DNA of 64,000 bases from Gigantopelta aegis (taxonomy: Eukaryota > Mollusca > Gastropoda > Neomphalida > Peltospiridae): contig NC_054704.1 of the NCBI RefSeq assembly GCF_016097555.1, positions 42,817,751 to 42,881,750 of the forward strand. The letters are read 5' to 3'. Shown here one piece after another: positions 12,235-24,224 of the stretch; the stretch's first letter is position 1, and every line of letters begins with the position of its first letter. A program made the position numbers and the translations under genes. The notes under the pieces were generated by a model. The model searched no databases, was not told the origin of the DNA, and saw only the letters and a program-made list of their open reading frames with translations.

Positions 12235-12760
12235 CTCCATGAGCAGCAATTACGGCTTGGATCCTCCAACGCATAGAATCAAAGAGTGTCTGAATCACAG
12301 GTTGGGGAATTGTTGCCCATGTTTCCCGCTAGGCCTGCAGCAGCTGTGGTCTGTGGCGCAGGGTTATGTCGTCGTAAGAGTCGGTCTAGTTCATCCCATA
12401 GGTGTTCGAATATTGGCTTCAAGTAAACGATTTCTCACGGTTTGGTCCGATATTCTGCGTAACCCAGGTATGGCAGATGATGATGACGAAGCAGTTAGGA
12501 ATCTGTCGCGTAAGTGTCGTAAGCGTATGTACCTGTCTTGTGCTGCTGTTGTAACTATGGGGCGACCGGATCTGGGGCGACCACGTGATACTTCAGTTTG
12601 CTAATAACGGTGCCAAAGCCTAGATGTTGTACTCTGAGATGTGTTCAAAACAAGTGCAACTGCTGATTGCGACTCTCCAGCTTCCATCCGGCCAATTGAA
12701 TTGTTAAGTTGTGCCTCTTGTAATCCTGGGCATAATTTCAGTGTTACGTAGAGACACTGT
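12235..12760 (-). mobile_element. Tc1-like transposon fragment, internally deleted
   Basis: Minus-strand translation near 12700-12601 reads NNSIGRMEAGESQSAVALVL and ends SRLWHRY, the helix-turn-helix start of a Tc1 transposase of the same kind as at 46.5-48 kb. Its low-coordinate part resembles the transposase C-terminal region. The catalytic core is missing and stops interrupt the frames. Confidence 0.65.
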
Positions 12761-12961
12761 CGATAATGCTCGACGGTCGTGTTAAGATGCGTCCATGCGT
12801 CCCTGAACGTATGGAAAGCAGACTTGGACGCCTGCTTATCACCACACGTGATAATAAAACCATCCCAGTTTATTTTCAAAGACGCATTTCAGACGCATGA
12901 TCTGGATGTATGGAATCAGTTAGCCAAGTCAAACAATCTTTCACTCATAATCCCGTCATGA

Positions 12962-14290
12962 TCTCCGCTCTCGTTCCCACTATAAACCTATTGTGAAAAA
13001 ATGAGTGATAATCACTTCCTTCTCCTGATCGTCTGGTGGAATTGCAAGACGAGTCTATATTTTAAAAGGTATACAGGACACTTCGGTTGATTACGGTATA
13101 TTCTCTCAGGCCAAAACGCCATCGGAAATCCTCGTGTGGCCAATGTGCTTCACAATCAATGGGGTTTCCGTAAGCAGAACACGGGCTACGTTACTAACAC
13201 TGGAGCCGTGTTAACAGTCGACGTGTACCTTACTATTATGGAAAGATGAAATGTCACAATAACATAATAGTTACGGCCACTATTTCAGCAGACTGCATCA
13301 GTGTATCACTATGCGTCTGAACATTGATATAGTTTAGGCATTGTATGGATTTGTTTAATTATTTATTTAAACCATTAACACGACTATCGAAATTAAAGTC
13401 TACAAAATGACGTCATTATGACTTAGACTGGCCACACTGATATTGGGCAATCGGAAATCCTCGCAACTTCTGTCAAAACAGAACCGAGTGTAGCTATACA
13501 GTTTATTAACTTGTTTGAATATTCCTACAAGCGGATAGATTTCCCCGTACAAACAAAACAATCTAAATTAGATATGCATCACTATTATTTTTTTTTTTGA
13601 TAACAAATAACTAAACTATAACAACATAATATTAATACGATAACCAAGAGACTAACAAGCATGCACCCCTATTTAGAAATTGGACTTGCCCGACATAAGA
13701 CCTAGAAACTATCATTGCCGCCAGTATTTGGTTGAACATTGAAATTTAACCTAACTTGATAATAATGGCCATTGACTGTCAAAAGCTAGCAGCAGTGAGC
13801 CACTTACGCTTACATATGGCACCCACGTGTTTGGAGTGTTCGTAGGCCCTATGGTGTGTACTATGTACCGTGTACAGTCAATAGAAATATAGTGATGTAA
13901 CACAAGTCTCATAATAAGCGGTGTCGCATCGCAATTTCCGATAATTAGAAAGTATAGGCCTACATGAGCATGATTAAATCAAGTTTTTGTATCTCATTTT
14001 TGAAGGACTAGTAATCCGCCCTTCTCCTTAGACAGTTGCGGTTTTCTAGGTCAGAAGGCCTAACTGCGCTATTTGTGTAAAGACTGCATTCAACGATAGG
14101 CCGTGACCCAGTTTCTCTTTGCTTATGGCCCAAACAAGCATGTGCCGCGATTGCGTAACAAAAGCATTTTTAAGCATCCCCTGGCATGTTTTTTTTTTAT
14201 TTTTAAGAAAATTTATATGAAATGTATTTCAGGCCACTGTTTCAAGCATGACTTCTGACGATAGTTTAAGGTATATAGAGGCGTTTTAAG
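12962..14290. other. Intronic sequence without recognised features
   Basis: No exon or repeat family recognised in this stretch of about 1.3 kb. Confidence 0.4.
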
Positions 14291-14299
14291 GTGCAAAAA

Positions 14300-14303
<4 letters not shown>

Positions 14304-14343
<40 letters not shown>
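14304..14343. repeat. poly-G run of about 40
   Basis: One of the longest dG tracts in the window. A second tract follows at 14499-14521. The frames give poly-glycine only. Confidence 0.95.
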
Positions 14344-14344
<1 letters not shown>

Positions 14345-15059
14345 ATTTTTCTTTTTTCTTTACGTCCCAATTTTTTTTTTAATGCTGACACAGGAGTTAT
14401 GCATTTCCTTGCCTCTATGTATTCTTATCCCTGGCCCTGGAGTAAGGATTCTTATCCCGAGGTTAGTGGTGTTGATGTTGATGGTGGTGGGTGGTGGTGG
14501 GGGGGGGGGGGGGGGGGGGGGATCAATGTTTTATCGAGTTTGGTGTCAAAATAAAGGGAAACAATAACATTCTAGTTCTCTTTCAAAGATAAACATATCG
14601 TGTTTAGTACCAAAATAAAGGGTATTATATAATAATATGGACTCATGGATTTTGAGAATGGACTTATGGAAATCAGCCAATTCAGGAGCAAATGAGTCCA
14701 CTGGAAAAAAAATGGACTCCTGGGAAAAAAATCCTTAATGCTACCCCTGATGCGTGTGGATACAACACAATTCCCTGCCAAGGGCTAGTGCACGTGCTAT
14801 ACGTTCATGCTTTGTACGTGGAAAATGTTAGCTCTACAACCACTGAATAGGATATTGCGGAAAAAAAATATTTCTAAGTGCTGACGTCAAATAATGTGCT
14901 TTGTCAGCTCCATAATTGTATGATATCATTTCCTCTAGCTGTTGAATAAGATTATATTAAAACATTGACTATTGTGTTAATAATGTTATTAATGTTATGA
15001 AAAATATGTGCCATGCGTTTCTTTTTTTGAAGAGTTATATATCGATAACTCGATCTTGA

Positions 15060-15690
15060 AGGGGACAAGGAAATAGTTCGAGTTTCAGGGAGTTCGAGTT
15101 TTCGAAATTAATATATAAGAGTTCAAATTTGAAACTGCATTGCAGCTGTTTGCAGCATTGCAGCTGGTTGGTTTCGCTTAATATTGTAATATTCTCCAAT
15201 CTGGCCACCCACCCTCATTTCTGGGCAAGATTTTTAAAGCAGATCTGGCAAACCCCACGTTACCACGTTCGTCCCCAGATTGCTCTATCTGTAATTAAGT
15301 ATTACGTAGCGAGTTTCTCCACCACGTACGAACACCGACTACCAAACACAGGATCATTTCGTTCCGCTTATTCGGCGATCTGTTATTCTGTAATTATCAC
15401 CTTAATCCTCGACAGCCAAGACCACCCGAGACAGGCGCGCTTCGCTTGATTGACATGATTGACAATACATTCGTCTTTAAAATATTATCGGCAACGACAG
15501 TTTGATCAATCCACATGCGTCGAGTTTTAGAGGTGCATACTCTACTAATTCTGTCTGGCGGGACCAAAGAATTAGGTCGAGAGATCGAGTTTATCGAATT
15601 TTCGAAGCTTGAGTTTTCGTAGGTCGTTATTACTAGGTTGTATAGCAACTCGGCCGGGACCGTCGCTTCAGATCGAGAGATCTAAGGTGG
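15060..15690. mobile_element. Possible DNA transposon with TTCGAG-rich ends
   Basis: Both ends carry repeated TTCGAG/TCGAGTT words (near 15078-15105 and 15570-15620, plus 15670). The interior shows only short open frames on both strands. This looks like a non-autonomous transposon with sub-terminal repeats, but clear terminal inverted repeats were not established. Confidence 0.35.
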
Positions 15691-15709
15691 AGTGATCGAA
15701 GTTTGATTT

Positions 15710-15717
<8 letters not shown>

Positions 15718-15776
<59 letters not shown>

Positions 15777-15790
15777 GGGGGGGGGGGTTA
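15718..15790. repeat. (TA)n followed by poly-G
   Basis: TA run of about 55 bases directly abutting a run of about 14 G. Confidence 0.95.
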
Positions 15791-16019
15791 CAACTTGGCA
15801 AAAAAAAAAATTCTTATTTTTTAAGTAAATAACATAATAACCTTAAAAAATACTAAATCCTAGGTATTTGGGCTCTATCTTAATTATATCTTGTAAAAAT
15901 ACAGCATTAATGACGTCACTTTTTCAACATCAAAGTAGACGACGTTAAAATGAATTTTTAACGTTATTACCTTATTCTAGGTTACTTGCCGCCCAGTTTC
16001 AATGAAATCAATAGATTTG

Positions 16020-16085
16020 GTATCCGATGCCATTTAACCGTAATTTAAAAATGTGTTGAGTGCGTCAACATTTCCTTTTCCTTTC
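16020..16085 (+). mobile_element. SINE family B tail fragment
   Basis: Matches the conserved SINE-B end: 'atgccat.taaccgtaa', then 'atgtgttgagtgcgtc' and 'acatttcctttt'. The rest of the element is absent or too diverged to see. Confidence 0.65.
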
Positions 16086-17397
16086 CGGTACTTTTTCTGT
16101 TTACTCAGTATTTTAAGTTATATATTCGGTTTTCTTTCTTTGAAAAAATAAAATAAAACAAATCTACAGATCCCATACATGAATGTAATGCTAATTAGTG
16201 GAAGATATGAAATTTAGTGAACTACGACATTTCGCACCAATTTGTTTTCATATTTCTGTTGCACCCTACCCCACTTTATTCAGATTCCTGTATCCACAAT
16301 GGAGTAATTAAATGTTTTGTTGGTGTCGTACTGTCGAACGATATCGTTTCATTCTTCGGTTGGTAGGGGGCATGTTGTATCCTGGTACTTGGGGCGGAAA
16401 AAGGGTCGAATGGTTATATACATAGTTTTGTTCCTGTTGTGACAAGTGTTCTCGCTGCTCCATTTAAGCGGGACTGCCGGCCCGCTATTGTATATTGCTG
16501 CCCCGCTTTCGTGTTTTGCCACCCCCTTTATTTTTCTCCACCCCTCTTTATTTTCCCGCATCCTACTATATTTTACAGCACCCGGCTCCGCTATTTCATA
16601 TTGCACACTTTTTTTTCACACTGAAACAAAATCGATCAGTCTGCACACTCGACATCAAAGAAAACAAGCCACTGTGTGGAAAAACTTCAGAAGCTTACGA
16701 TAGTTATAGTAAAGTAATTTAACACTATTTTAACAGCCTCTGTTGTGTCCCATACCAGTATTCATTTGCATGTTTGATACACACAATTAAAGTTATATTT
16801 TATTTGAGCAATAACAACACTTTATTTTTATCGTTCGGAAATCGACTGAAAAACCACTTATTTGACGTCTGATATTTTGTTCTCAATTGCAGATGTAGCT
16901 TGTCGTAACGGATGAATGTAATTACTGTCATTTGTTTAATCGGCAATTCTTTATATAATATTAGAAACTTTTCATTTTGGGGGGTATTACCGCTTAAGAA
17001 AACAAAGGAAGTGGTAGCCTTCCTCATTAAAAGCATTTATCTTGGGTCCCAAATTATATATACACCACCTTTACAAAAACCAAACTACGTTTTATTACTT
17101 GGAGATATTAATGCTATCGATTCATTCGATGTAGAAATAAAAAGAACACAGAAATGTCATCCGAATTTAGGGGATCACATTGAAAAAACACACCTTCATT
17201 ATTTTTTAGATATCTTGAAATGTTTATTAAAATAATAATATGAAAATAAGGGGTGGTTTTTTTCCAAAATCGACCAACACACAACGATAGGCCTACACGT
17301 AGCCCGAAAACTCTGACGTCAGAGTACACGGGCTAGCCTAAACGGTAATCATGTTTCCCCACCTTTTTTTTATGTGTTTTTTGGTTGTTGTTTTTCT

Positions 17398-17429
<32 letters not shown>

Positions 17430-17719
17430 GCTTCCGCCCTCCTTTAATTTTTACCCAGCGAGAATATTATGTACATTTTCTTCTGCTTCTCTTTTTCCAT
17501 TTCCCTCAAATTCAAAATATGGTCAATATTTTCTAAAACACAATCCACTGTATCCTTTCTGTAATTTGCGTTTTATTTCTGTCAAACTGTTAATTGGATC
17601 TGGTTCAGTGTCATTCTGCTCACTGGTGTTATCATCAGATAAGCGTTTGATTCTATATTCGTTCTCTCTGGCTTATTTGCACACGCAGGACCGTCCGTCA
17701 CAATTCGCTTTTACGATAT

Positions 17720-17900
17720 AAGACAAAATGGCTTTGTTTGGTGGTATATAACAAAGTTCAAATTTTGTAATATTTCAACCAATAGAACAAGCCATCTACA
17801 AAAATTGGTTTGCGTCGTGACATCGTTTGCATATGACAAAGTGCAAATGTTATTTTCATATTATTTCAACCAATAGAGCGAGCCATCTAATTACACATGC
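17720..17900. repeat. Short tandem duplication of about 110 bases
   Basis: Two copies carry 'atttcaaccaatagaacaag' (or the 'gagcgag' variant) followed by 'ccatcta', each preceded by 'acaaagt.caaat.tt'. No coding content. Confidence 0.55.
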
Positions 17901-18133
17901 GCACTTATTCACAGCAGTTTCCATGAGAGATTTATAGCACGATGTCTATTAAAATGCATGCAAAGTGTGGAGTCGTAGTTAGCATTGTAGGGGTGTCAGC
18001 TACCCTACTCCAGTAAATCCCCCAACTTGAAAACAAATTCTTTAAATATTATTTCTAGTTCCACATATCATGAATGGTGTTTACGGCTAGTTATACGCCA
18101 CGTCCAGTCTTGTTGTCATAGTTTCTTTTGTTA

Positions 18134-18265
18134 AAAGTGTAGGTGTATTCACCGATACACCTACACTTGTCCTCTAAAAGTGTAGGTATATTTACCATAC
18201 AATTACACTTTTGGAGGAAAGGTGTAGGTGTATCATGATAAACCTACACTTTTCATTTAACTACA
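18134..18265. repeat. Inverted-repeat cluster around AGTGTAGGTGTAT
   Basis: A perfect 14-bp stem (18135-18148 with 18155-18168) encloses a 6-base loop. The same word recurs as imperfect inverted pairs at 18176-18215 and 18220-18252. Confidence 0.8.
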
Positions 18266-18552
18266 CCTGTATTTAAAACAAAACAAAAATTATGAATAAT
18301 ACTGTCACTGTGCTAAACTTCAACTTTATAACAATACGGATTATATCTTTATTTTTACAAGTGCATTACTTACAATTAGTTAATTGGTAATCTGACGTCT
18401 GCCATGGTATCCACTTAGAGACATGCTAATCAAACCAATTAGTGTCGAGCACTAATTAAACATGTAACGAGCAATATAATACAATGCAATTTAATTGTTG
18501 CCACGGGTATTGCAGGCGTTGAACGAGTACACCTCGACAACTGTATATTACA

Positions 18553-19219
18553 TTCAAGTTCAAGTTCTTTATTGCCTTAAGATTTACATCTTATCAGCAT
18601 TAATAATAACATAAATATAAATACATCTATATACAATATGTACAAACAATGGTGGATAATAATAAATAATATAATTAATCATTCAATTACTTAATTAATC
18701 ACTAAGATAATTAAGTAACATCGAATTAAAATATTTATATGATCAATACATACTTATAAATAACAATAATTATATTTCACTATTAATTAAATTACTATAA
18801 AATTACACTATTTTTTTATTCTATTAATTAATTAAAGAATTCCTTATTATATTTGCCGTTATTAGGTATTTCCCAAGATAGTTTAGGTCTTTATTATTTC
18901 CAGTGGTTAAAAGTTGTGAAAGTTTAAAAACGCTGGGTCGCATATAGTAATAACTTTTTATATACTTTTTTCTTAGGTCGTAATATTGTGGACATTGCAA
19001 TATAAAATGAAACTCATCTTCTATCTCATTACTGTTGCAAAGTGCACATACTCTTTCCTCTCTGTTAATGTTCCTGTATCTACCAGATTCGATATTTAAT
19101 AGATACATAGATACGTGTTTAGTATGCGTCTTATAAATAAGGATAATATACCCATGAAGACAGACTTGGAGAGAACAGATACTGTTCACATGCCTTGAAG
19201 TTCTCTCATCAAAGCACAA
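18553..19219 (-). mobile_element. LINE 3' fragment: reverse-transcriptase C-terminus with zinc knuckle
   Basis: Minus-strand frame from 19219 to 18824 ends with NIESGRYRNINREERVCALC, then NEIEDEFHFILQCPQYYDLR: the CxxC...H...C knuckle at the end of many non-LTR retrotransposon polymerases. The 3' end lies near 18553 (CAAGTTC repeats). The element is 5' truncated; traces continue to about 19290 with a stop. Confidence 0.8.
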
Positions 19220-19299
19220 ACTCTACTGGAAGATCCGAGAGACAGTATTGTAACATAAGCAATGTCAACTCTATCGGGAGACCTGTGTGTCATTCACCC

Positions 19300-20225
19300 A
19301 AGAGCTCTGACTTATATAGTATCTGTATCACCATGCTGTTAACTTATTAATCACGTTTCATGTTTGGAAAGTACAATACAAGAAACTACATCACCAACTT
19401 GAGATTTCTGTTACTTCATTTACATTCGTAAATTACGCTGTGTTAATACAATGAACTTTTATTATCATAACTTACAATGAAATCCGGAAGATATGTCCGT
19501 TGTTTCTCTTATATTTGATGAGCATGTGTTTTCATTTGGAGAAGCGCACGACTGCGCGTCCGCTACTAACACTTGGTCACGTTCACATGTGCGATGTTCA
19601 GTTGCAACGCATTTTCTTTTAAATCCTTCAACACTTGACTAAAGTCTTTAGGTATCCATATTGGGGGAATGTAGACGACTTTTTCTCTTGGGGTACACGA
19701 CCAGCTGTCATAACCTGTATTATACAACACTACGTGTTCTTAGACATATTTGAGGGAATCAGTAGCGTAACTCTCTCCAAAAACATTTCTCCTCATGCAG
19801 TTAGAATTTAAAATCTTCTTAGTTGTCCAAAAATTAAAATGCAAAAAAAATGAAGTCAATTTAACTATATATTCGGTGTATCGGTGAATATCCCTACAGT
19901 TTTGGTCGTGGGGCCTCCGAGGCGAAGTAAACTGTGGGTATAACTATTACTTAAACATATTTTCTTTTTACGGTGATGGTATTTTACTTCTTAATTTCTC
20001 TACACTGTTCCCATCCCTAGAAAATATAACTACGTCCCTGAGTTTTAATACATTGCGATACCAGTACAGCCCTAACAGAAAAGGATAAAATTATATCAAA
20101 TCACATTTGCACGTGCGACACGAAGAACTACGAAATAGACAGTTTCAATACTCAAGAACAAAATGTGAGGGTCACAACGTATGCCTCACGTTATTTTCGT
20201 TTAATGTTTTATTACTTTCTACTTA
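19300..20225. other. Intronic sequence without recognised features
   Basis: No exon or repeat recognised. Confidence 0.4.
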
Positions 20226-20235
20226 TTCATCATAT

Positions 20236-20337
20236 TGCCATACAATATGGACCCAGCTGTAAAACATACTGTACGAACCGACATTGTGCCCGCTTCATCG
20301 TCATTCTGTGATGTAAAGACAGGACGCTCGCCCCATC
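20236..20337 (+). pseudogene. Decayed duplicate of the EGF-like exon at 20590
   Basis: Aligns with the intact exon 350 bases downstream: TATGGACC.A.CTGTAA, TGTACGAACCGACAYTGT and TGTGATGTAAAGACAGGACG are all shared. The frame breaks between the RHC and CDVKTGR segments, and the homology stops at a point followed by a long (CT)n tract (20382-20465). Confidence 0.75.
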
Positions 20338-20381
20338 TCTGTCTGTATTGGTCTTTATCCCTCTGTATTCCTGCCTACCAT

Positions 20382-20395
20382 ACTCTCTCTCTCTC

Positions 20396-20454
<59 letters not shown>

Positions 20455-20465
20455 CTCGCTCTCTC
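20382..20465. repeat. (CT)n microsatellite
   Basis: About 80 bases of CT, with 'cgctctcgct' interruptions at the end. Confidence 0.95.
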
Positions 20466-20589
20466 TCAACATCAATACGTGCATAAACTGTTGTGTTTTT
20501 TTCTTGTGAACTTTATATTGCTTTCATGTATTAATGTTGTCAGTGTTACTGGTTTCATTTCAAGGTTTTATTTTGTCATTTTGTTTCAG

Positions 20590-20739
20590 CGTGTATACAA
20601 CATACATATGGACCAAACTGTAATAAGAAATGTACGAACCGACACTGTCTCTTTTCATCTACATTATGTGATGTAAAGACAGGACGCTGTCCTACTCGGG
20701 AATGCCAAGCAGGCTGGAAGGGAGTCGACTGTACACAAG
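20590..20739 (+). CDS. EGF-like exon e of the receptor phosphatase
   Basis: A 150-base phase-1 exon after TTGTTTCAG, reading (A)CIQHTYGPNCNKKCTNRHC, then CDVKTGRCPTRECQAGWKGV and DCTQ, with donor GTATCT. All cysteines are present. It is the last recognisable ectodomain exon before the region that should hold the transmembrane segment. Confidence 0.85.
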
Positions 20740-21014
20740 GTATCTAACTTCGTTTTGGCCTGATTTCTGAGGAAATATAAGATCTAAAACACAAGTGGCG
20801 CACGTTATAACTATTTAGATACTTTTTAAACTAACTCGTTCTAAACCAAATGGTATTTATGAGTCATTCATGTATTTTACTCTGTATTTTGTTTGTGGAA
20901 TTGTGATCAGATTGTGTAAATTATCAGTGCACTTTACGCAGTGGATACTTTCATTATTCAGAAATTATAGCAGTTTCGCAAGCGCATCATTATTGATACA
21001 GATACGATAGCGAT

Positions 21015-21214
21015 NNNNNNNNNNNNNNNNNNNNNNNNNNNNNNNNNNNNNNNNNNNNNNNNNNNNNNNNNNNNNNNNNNNNNNNNNNNNNNNNNNNNNN
21101 NNNNNNNNNNNNNNNNNNNNNNNNNNNNNNNNNNNNNNNNNNNNNNNNNNNNNNNNNNNNNNNNNNNNNNNNNNNNNNNNNNNNNNNNNNNNNNNNNNNN
21201 NNNNNNNNNNNNNN
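21015..21214. other. Assembly gap (200 N)
   Basis: Exactly 200 N, probably a scaffold gap of nominal size. Sequence resumes inside a SINE. Confidence 0.99.
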
Positions 21215-21358
21215 GCGCTATCCTGTCTGTGGGATGGTGCATATAAGCGGGTTTCCTCTCTAAGACTATATGTCAAAATTACCCAAATGCTTGACATCCA
21301 ATAGCCGATGATTAATAAATCAATGTGCTCTAGTGGTGTCATTAAACTAACCAAACTT
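21215..21358 (+). mobile_element. SINE family A, 3' half, truncated by the gap
   Basis: Resumes at 'ctatcctgtctgtgggatgg' and continues through 'ccaatagccgatgattaata' to the 'gtgctctagtggtgtcatta' tail. The tRNA-like head must lie inside the gap or be absent. Confidence 0.9.
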
Positions 21359-21402
21359 GACTATTGCAGTGTATTTTGTACATATATATATATATATATA
21401 TA

Positions 21403-22973
21403 CTACTCAAAAGAATTTAAGGGTCAAAAATTTATAACCAAATAAGTTTCAGAGTGTATTAGATTGATGATGTAAACTAATTTTATTTATTGTTCCATAT
21501 TTACCAAAAAAAACAAATAAACGTCACATGCTGTCAAAGTTGAAGGTTGTCAAACATGGATTTTACACATTAGAACATTCGTTTAATAGTGTGTGAATCC
21601 ACCCCTGGCGCGAATACACTCGACACATCGTTGCCTCATGCTGTTGATCAGACGTCTGAAGAACTCTTGGGGAATGGCCTGCCACTCTGCCATAAGAAGC
21701 TGACCCAGATCATGAAGGTTGGCCGGAGGGGCATGGTTATCCCGAACTCTCCTGCCTAATTCGTCCCAGGCGTTCTCTATTGGGGCCAAGTCAGGCGAAT
21801 ATGCTGGCCAATCCATCCTGGCGATACCTTGTTGTCTGAGAAAGTCCGTTACCACCCTGGCGCGGTGGGGTCTGGCATTGTCATCCTGCAGAACTGCCCC
21901 GCCGCCAATCTACTGAAGGTCTGGGAGAACCAACGGCCGGATAATCTCATTCAGATGGCGGATTCCATTCAGATTGCCATCCACCACATAGAGGGGGGTC
22001 CTGTGGTGGATAGAGATGCCGCCCCACACCATGACGCTGCCACCACCGAACCGGTGACGTTGTCTAACGTTAACGTCAGCGAAGCGCTCCCCAGGACGTC
22101 TGTAGACACGAACCCGACCGTCGTTGAACTGGAGACTAAACCTGGACTCATCAATGAACATCACTCGACGCCACTGAACACGTTGCCACCGCAGTTGAAG
22201 CGTGCACCAGTGACGTCTGGCCGTTCTGTGACGTGGTAGGAGTGGTGGTCGAACAGCCTGGCGACGGCAGCGTAGATTATTGGCTCTCAGACGATTGCGT
22301 ATGGTTTGATCAGACACTCGAGTTCCAGTCGCAGTCTGCAGATTTGTCACGTAATCGGCGTGCAGTTGTTGTGCGTTGACATAGAGCCATATTGGTGATG
22401 TAGCGGTCCTCTCTATTTGTAGTGCTTCGGGGTCTTCCCGAACGTGGACGATTTCGAACAGAATTCGTTGCTTGGTACCGTTGCCACAGTCGGCCAACGA
22501 CACTCTGACTGACACCAAGTCTCAGAGCAACATTTCTTAGCGTATTGCCATCCTGAAGCCAAGTAATAGCCCTTCCTCGATCTTCGATAGTCAGTTGAAG
22601 TCGTACCATTGTCGAATTTGGAGTGTGCACCGTACACGAACGCAAGCTCCAATTATACGGAAATTCAGCATTGGGAACATGGAATACACGTGCAAAGCGT
22701 GCAAATGAAGCGCTTTGTGAAAAAGCAAGTTATGGGCACTTAGCAGACCTTTCGCTTTCGCCCTAATTTACGTGCAAATGTAAGCATGTTTTCGCCATTA
22801 GAACTAGTCGACAGTGTCAATGACAGTGGATTTTAATTCATTTATGGGTTGCTTAGACCCACTTTCGTCAAAATGGAACAGTACCATGCGTGACATTATG
22901 GTCTAGCTAATATAATTGACATTCAGAAAATAATGTCGAAAATATCGTCTGACCCTTAAATTCTTTTGAGTAG
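21403..22973 (-). mobile_element. Tc1/mariner transposon in a TA microsatellite
   Basis: Terminal inverted repeats begin CTACTCAAAAGAATTTAAGG and continue GTCA; TA dinucleotides flank both ends, as expected for this superfamily, which duplicates TA on insertion. The target was a (TA)n tract, still visible on both sides. It encodes the broken transposase at 22609-21583 and is 1571 bases long. Confidence 0.92.
21583..22609 (-). pseudogene. Tc1 transposase, inactivated (one frameshift, one stop)
   Basis: The N-terminal helix-turn-helix frame starts MVRLQLTIEDRGRAITWLQD and carries the GRPR hinge. A frame change near 22340 leads to the DDE core: FIDESRF, FGGGSVMVWGG, then an in-frame TAG just before DDNARPH, and YSPDLAPIEN. 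The spacing from the second D to E is 34 residues (DD34E). Both lesions make it unable to produce a full transposase. Confidence 0.88.
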
Positions 22974-23343
22974 TAATATATATATATATGTTGATAACAA
23001 ATCCGTAAGTGTCATGTATGTTAAGACTTCGATCTACTGCACACTTTTAAACTTTCATATTGTTTTGGTGTATTACTGCTTATTACCGTCTTTTTTTCTT
23101 TTCTTTTTTTTTTGCGGGGAATAAAGACCTTCCTTTTGACGGCGAAGTACCTTTGAGATCAGTTTCCCGTGTGAAATTATGATCGGCATTTAATTATTTT
23201 TATTGGTCACGAATGAGCTAAACGTTTATTTCTACAGGTATTTAGAACATGAAGTGTGTTTCCCCTTCAAATTAATTAGAATATGAATGCAGTAGCGAAG
23301 ATTATTATAAAACTGTTGAAACTATTATTTATATCTATTTCAG

Positions 23344-23380
23344 GATTGTACTACAAGGAACTATTACATCGAAGCTCAAG
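23344..23380 (+). CDS. D1 phosphatase exon: YYIEAQ segment
   Basis: A 37-base exon between TATTTCAG and GTATTT. It reads DCTTRNYYIEAQ(G), matching the conserved 'YIATQGP' strand of classical tyrosine phosphatases. Preceding exons of the domain (the NRYKNI and NYINA motifs) were not found. Confidence 0.65.
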
Positions 23381-23622
23381 GTATTTTACGATTGATACTA
23401 AATAACACAAAATATGGCAAATGTATGGGGTTTTCTTATAAAATATATATACCTTTTTCATTCGAGGACTGGTACTTCCATGTACACATTTATGCTCCGA
23501 GTTGACCTAGATGTAACAAAAATTACTATTTTAATATCTGCAATACTTCTCGAATATTTTAATTGTTAAGTATACAATAGGTTATTTTTGCAAATTTGCA
23601 GGGTTTTTTATTCACTTTCCAG

Positions 23623-23718
23623 CTCCAAACAGGACGACTGCAGGACTTTTGGCGAATGTTATGGAAAAGGGAATGTAGATATAGAATTATGTTGACAAAC
23701 ATTGTCGAAGCATCCAAG
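23623..23718 (+). CDS. D1 phosphatase exon: DFWRM segment, frameshifted
   Basis: Reads DFWRMLWKRECRYRIMLTNI and VEASK, the family's DFWRM and MLTN motifs, before donor GTATAT. With the phase carried from 23380, the first codons read APNRTTA and then shift by one base at 'gcaggac' (23641-23647). The core match is strong; the frame break is visible. Confidence 0.75.
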
Positions 23719-24178
23719 GTATATACGTGTAGCTGTTATCACAGATATTCCCATCATACCTAAGAAAATGATTTTGTTAAAAAAAATTCTTTTTCTGGTG
23801 ATGTTAATCGCACATTCTGTTCCTTTATGTATGGATACTCGCATTTAAACATTACACAATTAGCATACTCTGCATCATATAGCCTGTTTATACAATATAA
23901 TGTATATGGGGTTGTTTACACACATAAAATATACTGTGCAAATCACAATATAAATCGGAATCATACGGCAGTTTTAGAACATGATATGTAGTTTATTCCA
24001 GTCGATAGTTAAACGAGTTTCGATAGAAACTTGTAAATATAGCTCATCCATAATTGCAAATATTTAGGAAAGCATTAATAACAATAACTACTCATAATAA
24101 TAGTAATGTGCATGTCAGTTAATTCGTTGCTTTGTGTACACATTTGATAAAAAGGAAGTGCACATGAACTAAATTCAG

Positions 24179-24224
24179 ATTGCTGTACGAGCTCGCACAG
24201 ATCGCGGAGAAAGGGGAAATACAG
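24179..24224 (+). CDS. Possible small D1 exon
   Basis: Lies between TTCAG and GTACTG. The frame compatible with the next exon reads LLYELAQIAEKGEIQ, which could align with the charged segment just before the QFHF strand. Weak similarity; the YWP-containing exon expected here is not seen. Confidence 0.35.

Larger units (their letters stand above)
20740..23343. other. Intron expected to contain the missing transmembrane exon
   Basis: Contains a 200-base assembly gap, a SINE 3' half and a whole Tc1 element. I found no transmembrane or juxtamembrane exon in the readable part. It may lie in the gap or be lost. Confidence 0.5.

Noticed and set aside
16439..16722. Overlapping hydrophobic plus-strand frames
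   Set aside because: They come from a C/T-rich stretch; there is no conserved motif or splice signal pair.
16895..16920. Possible start of another EGF exon (TTGCAG then ...GCTTGTCGTAAC)
   Set aside because: Only ACRNG is readable before a stop, and no further cysteine pattern follows.
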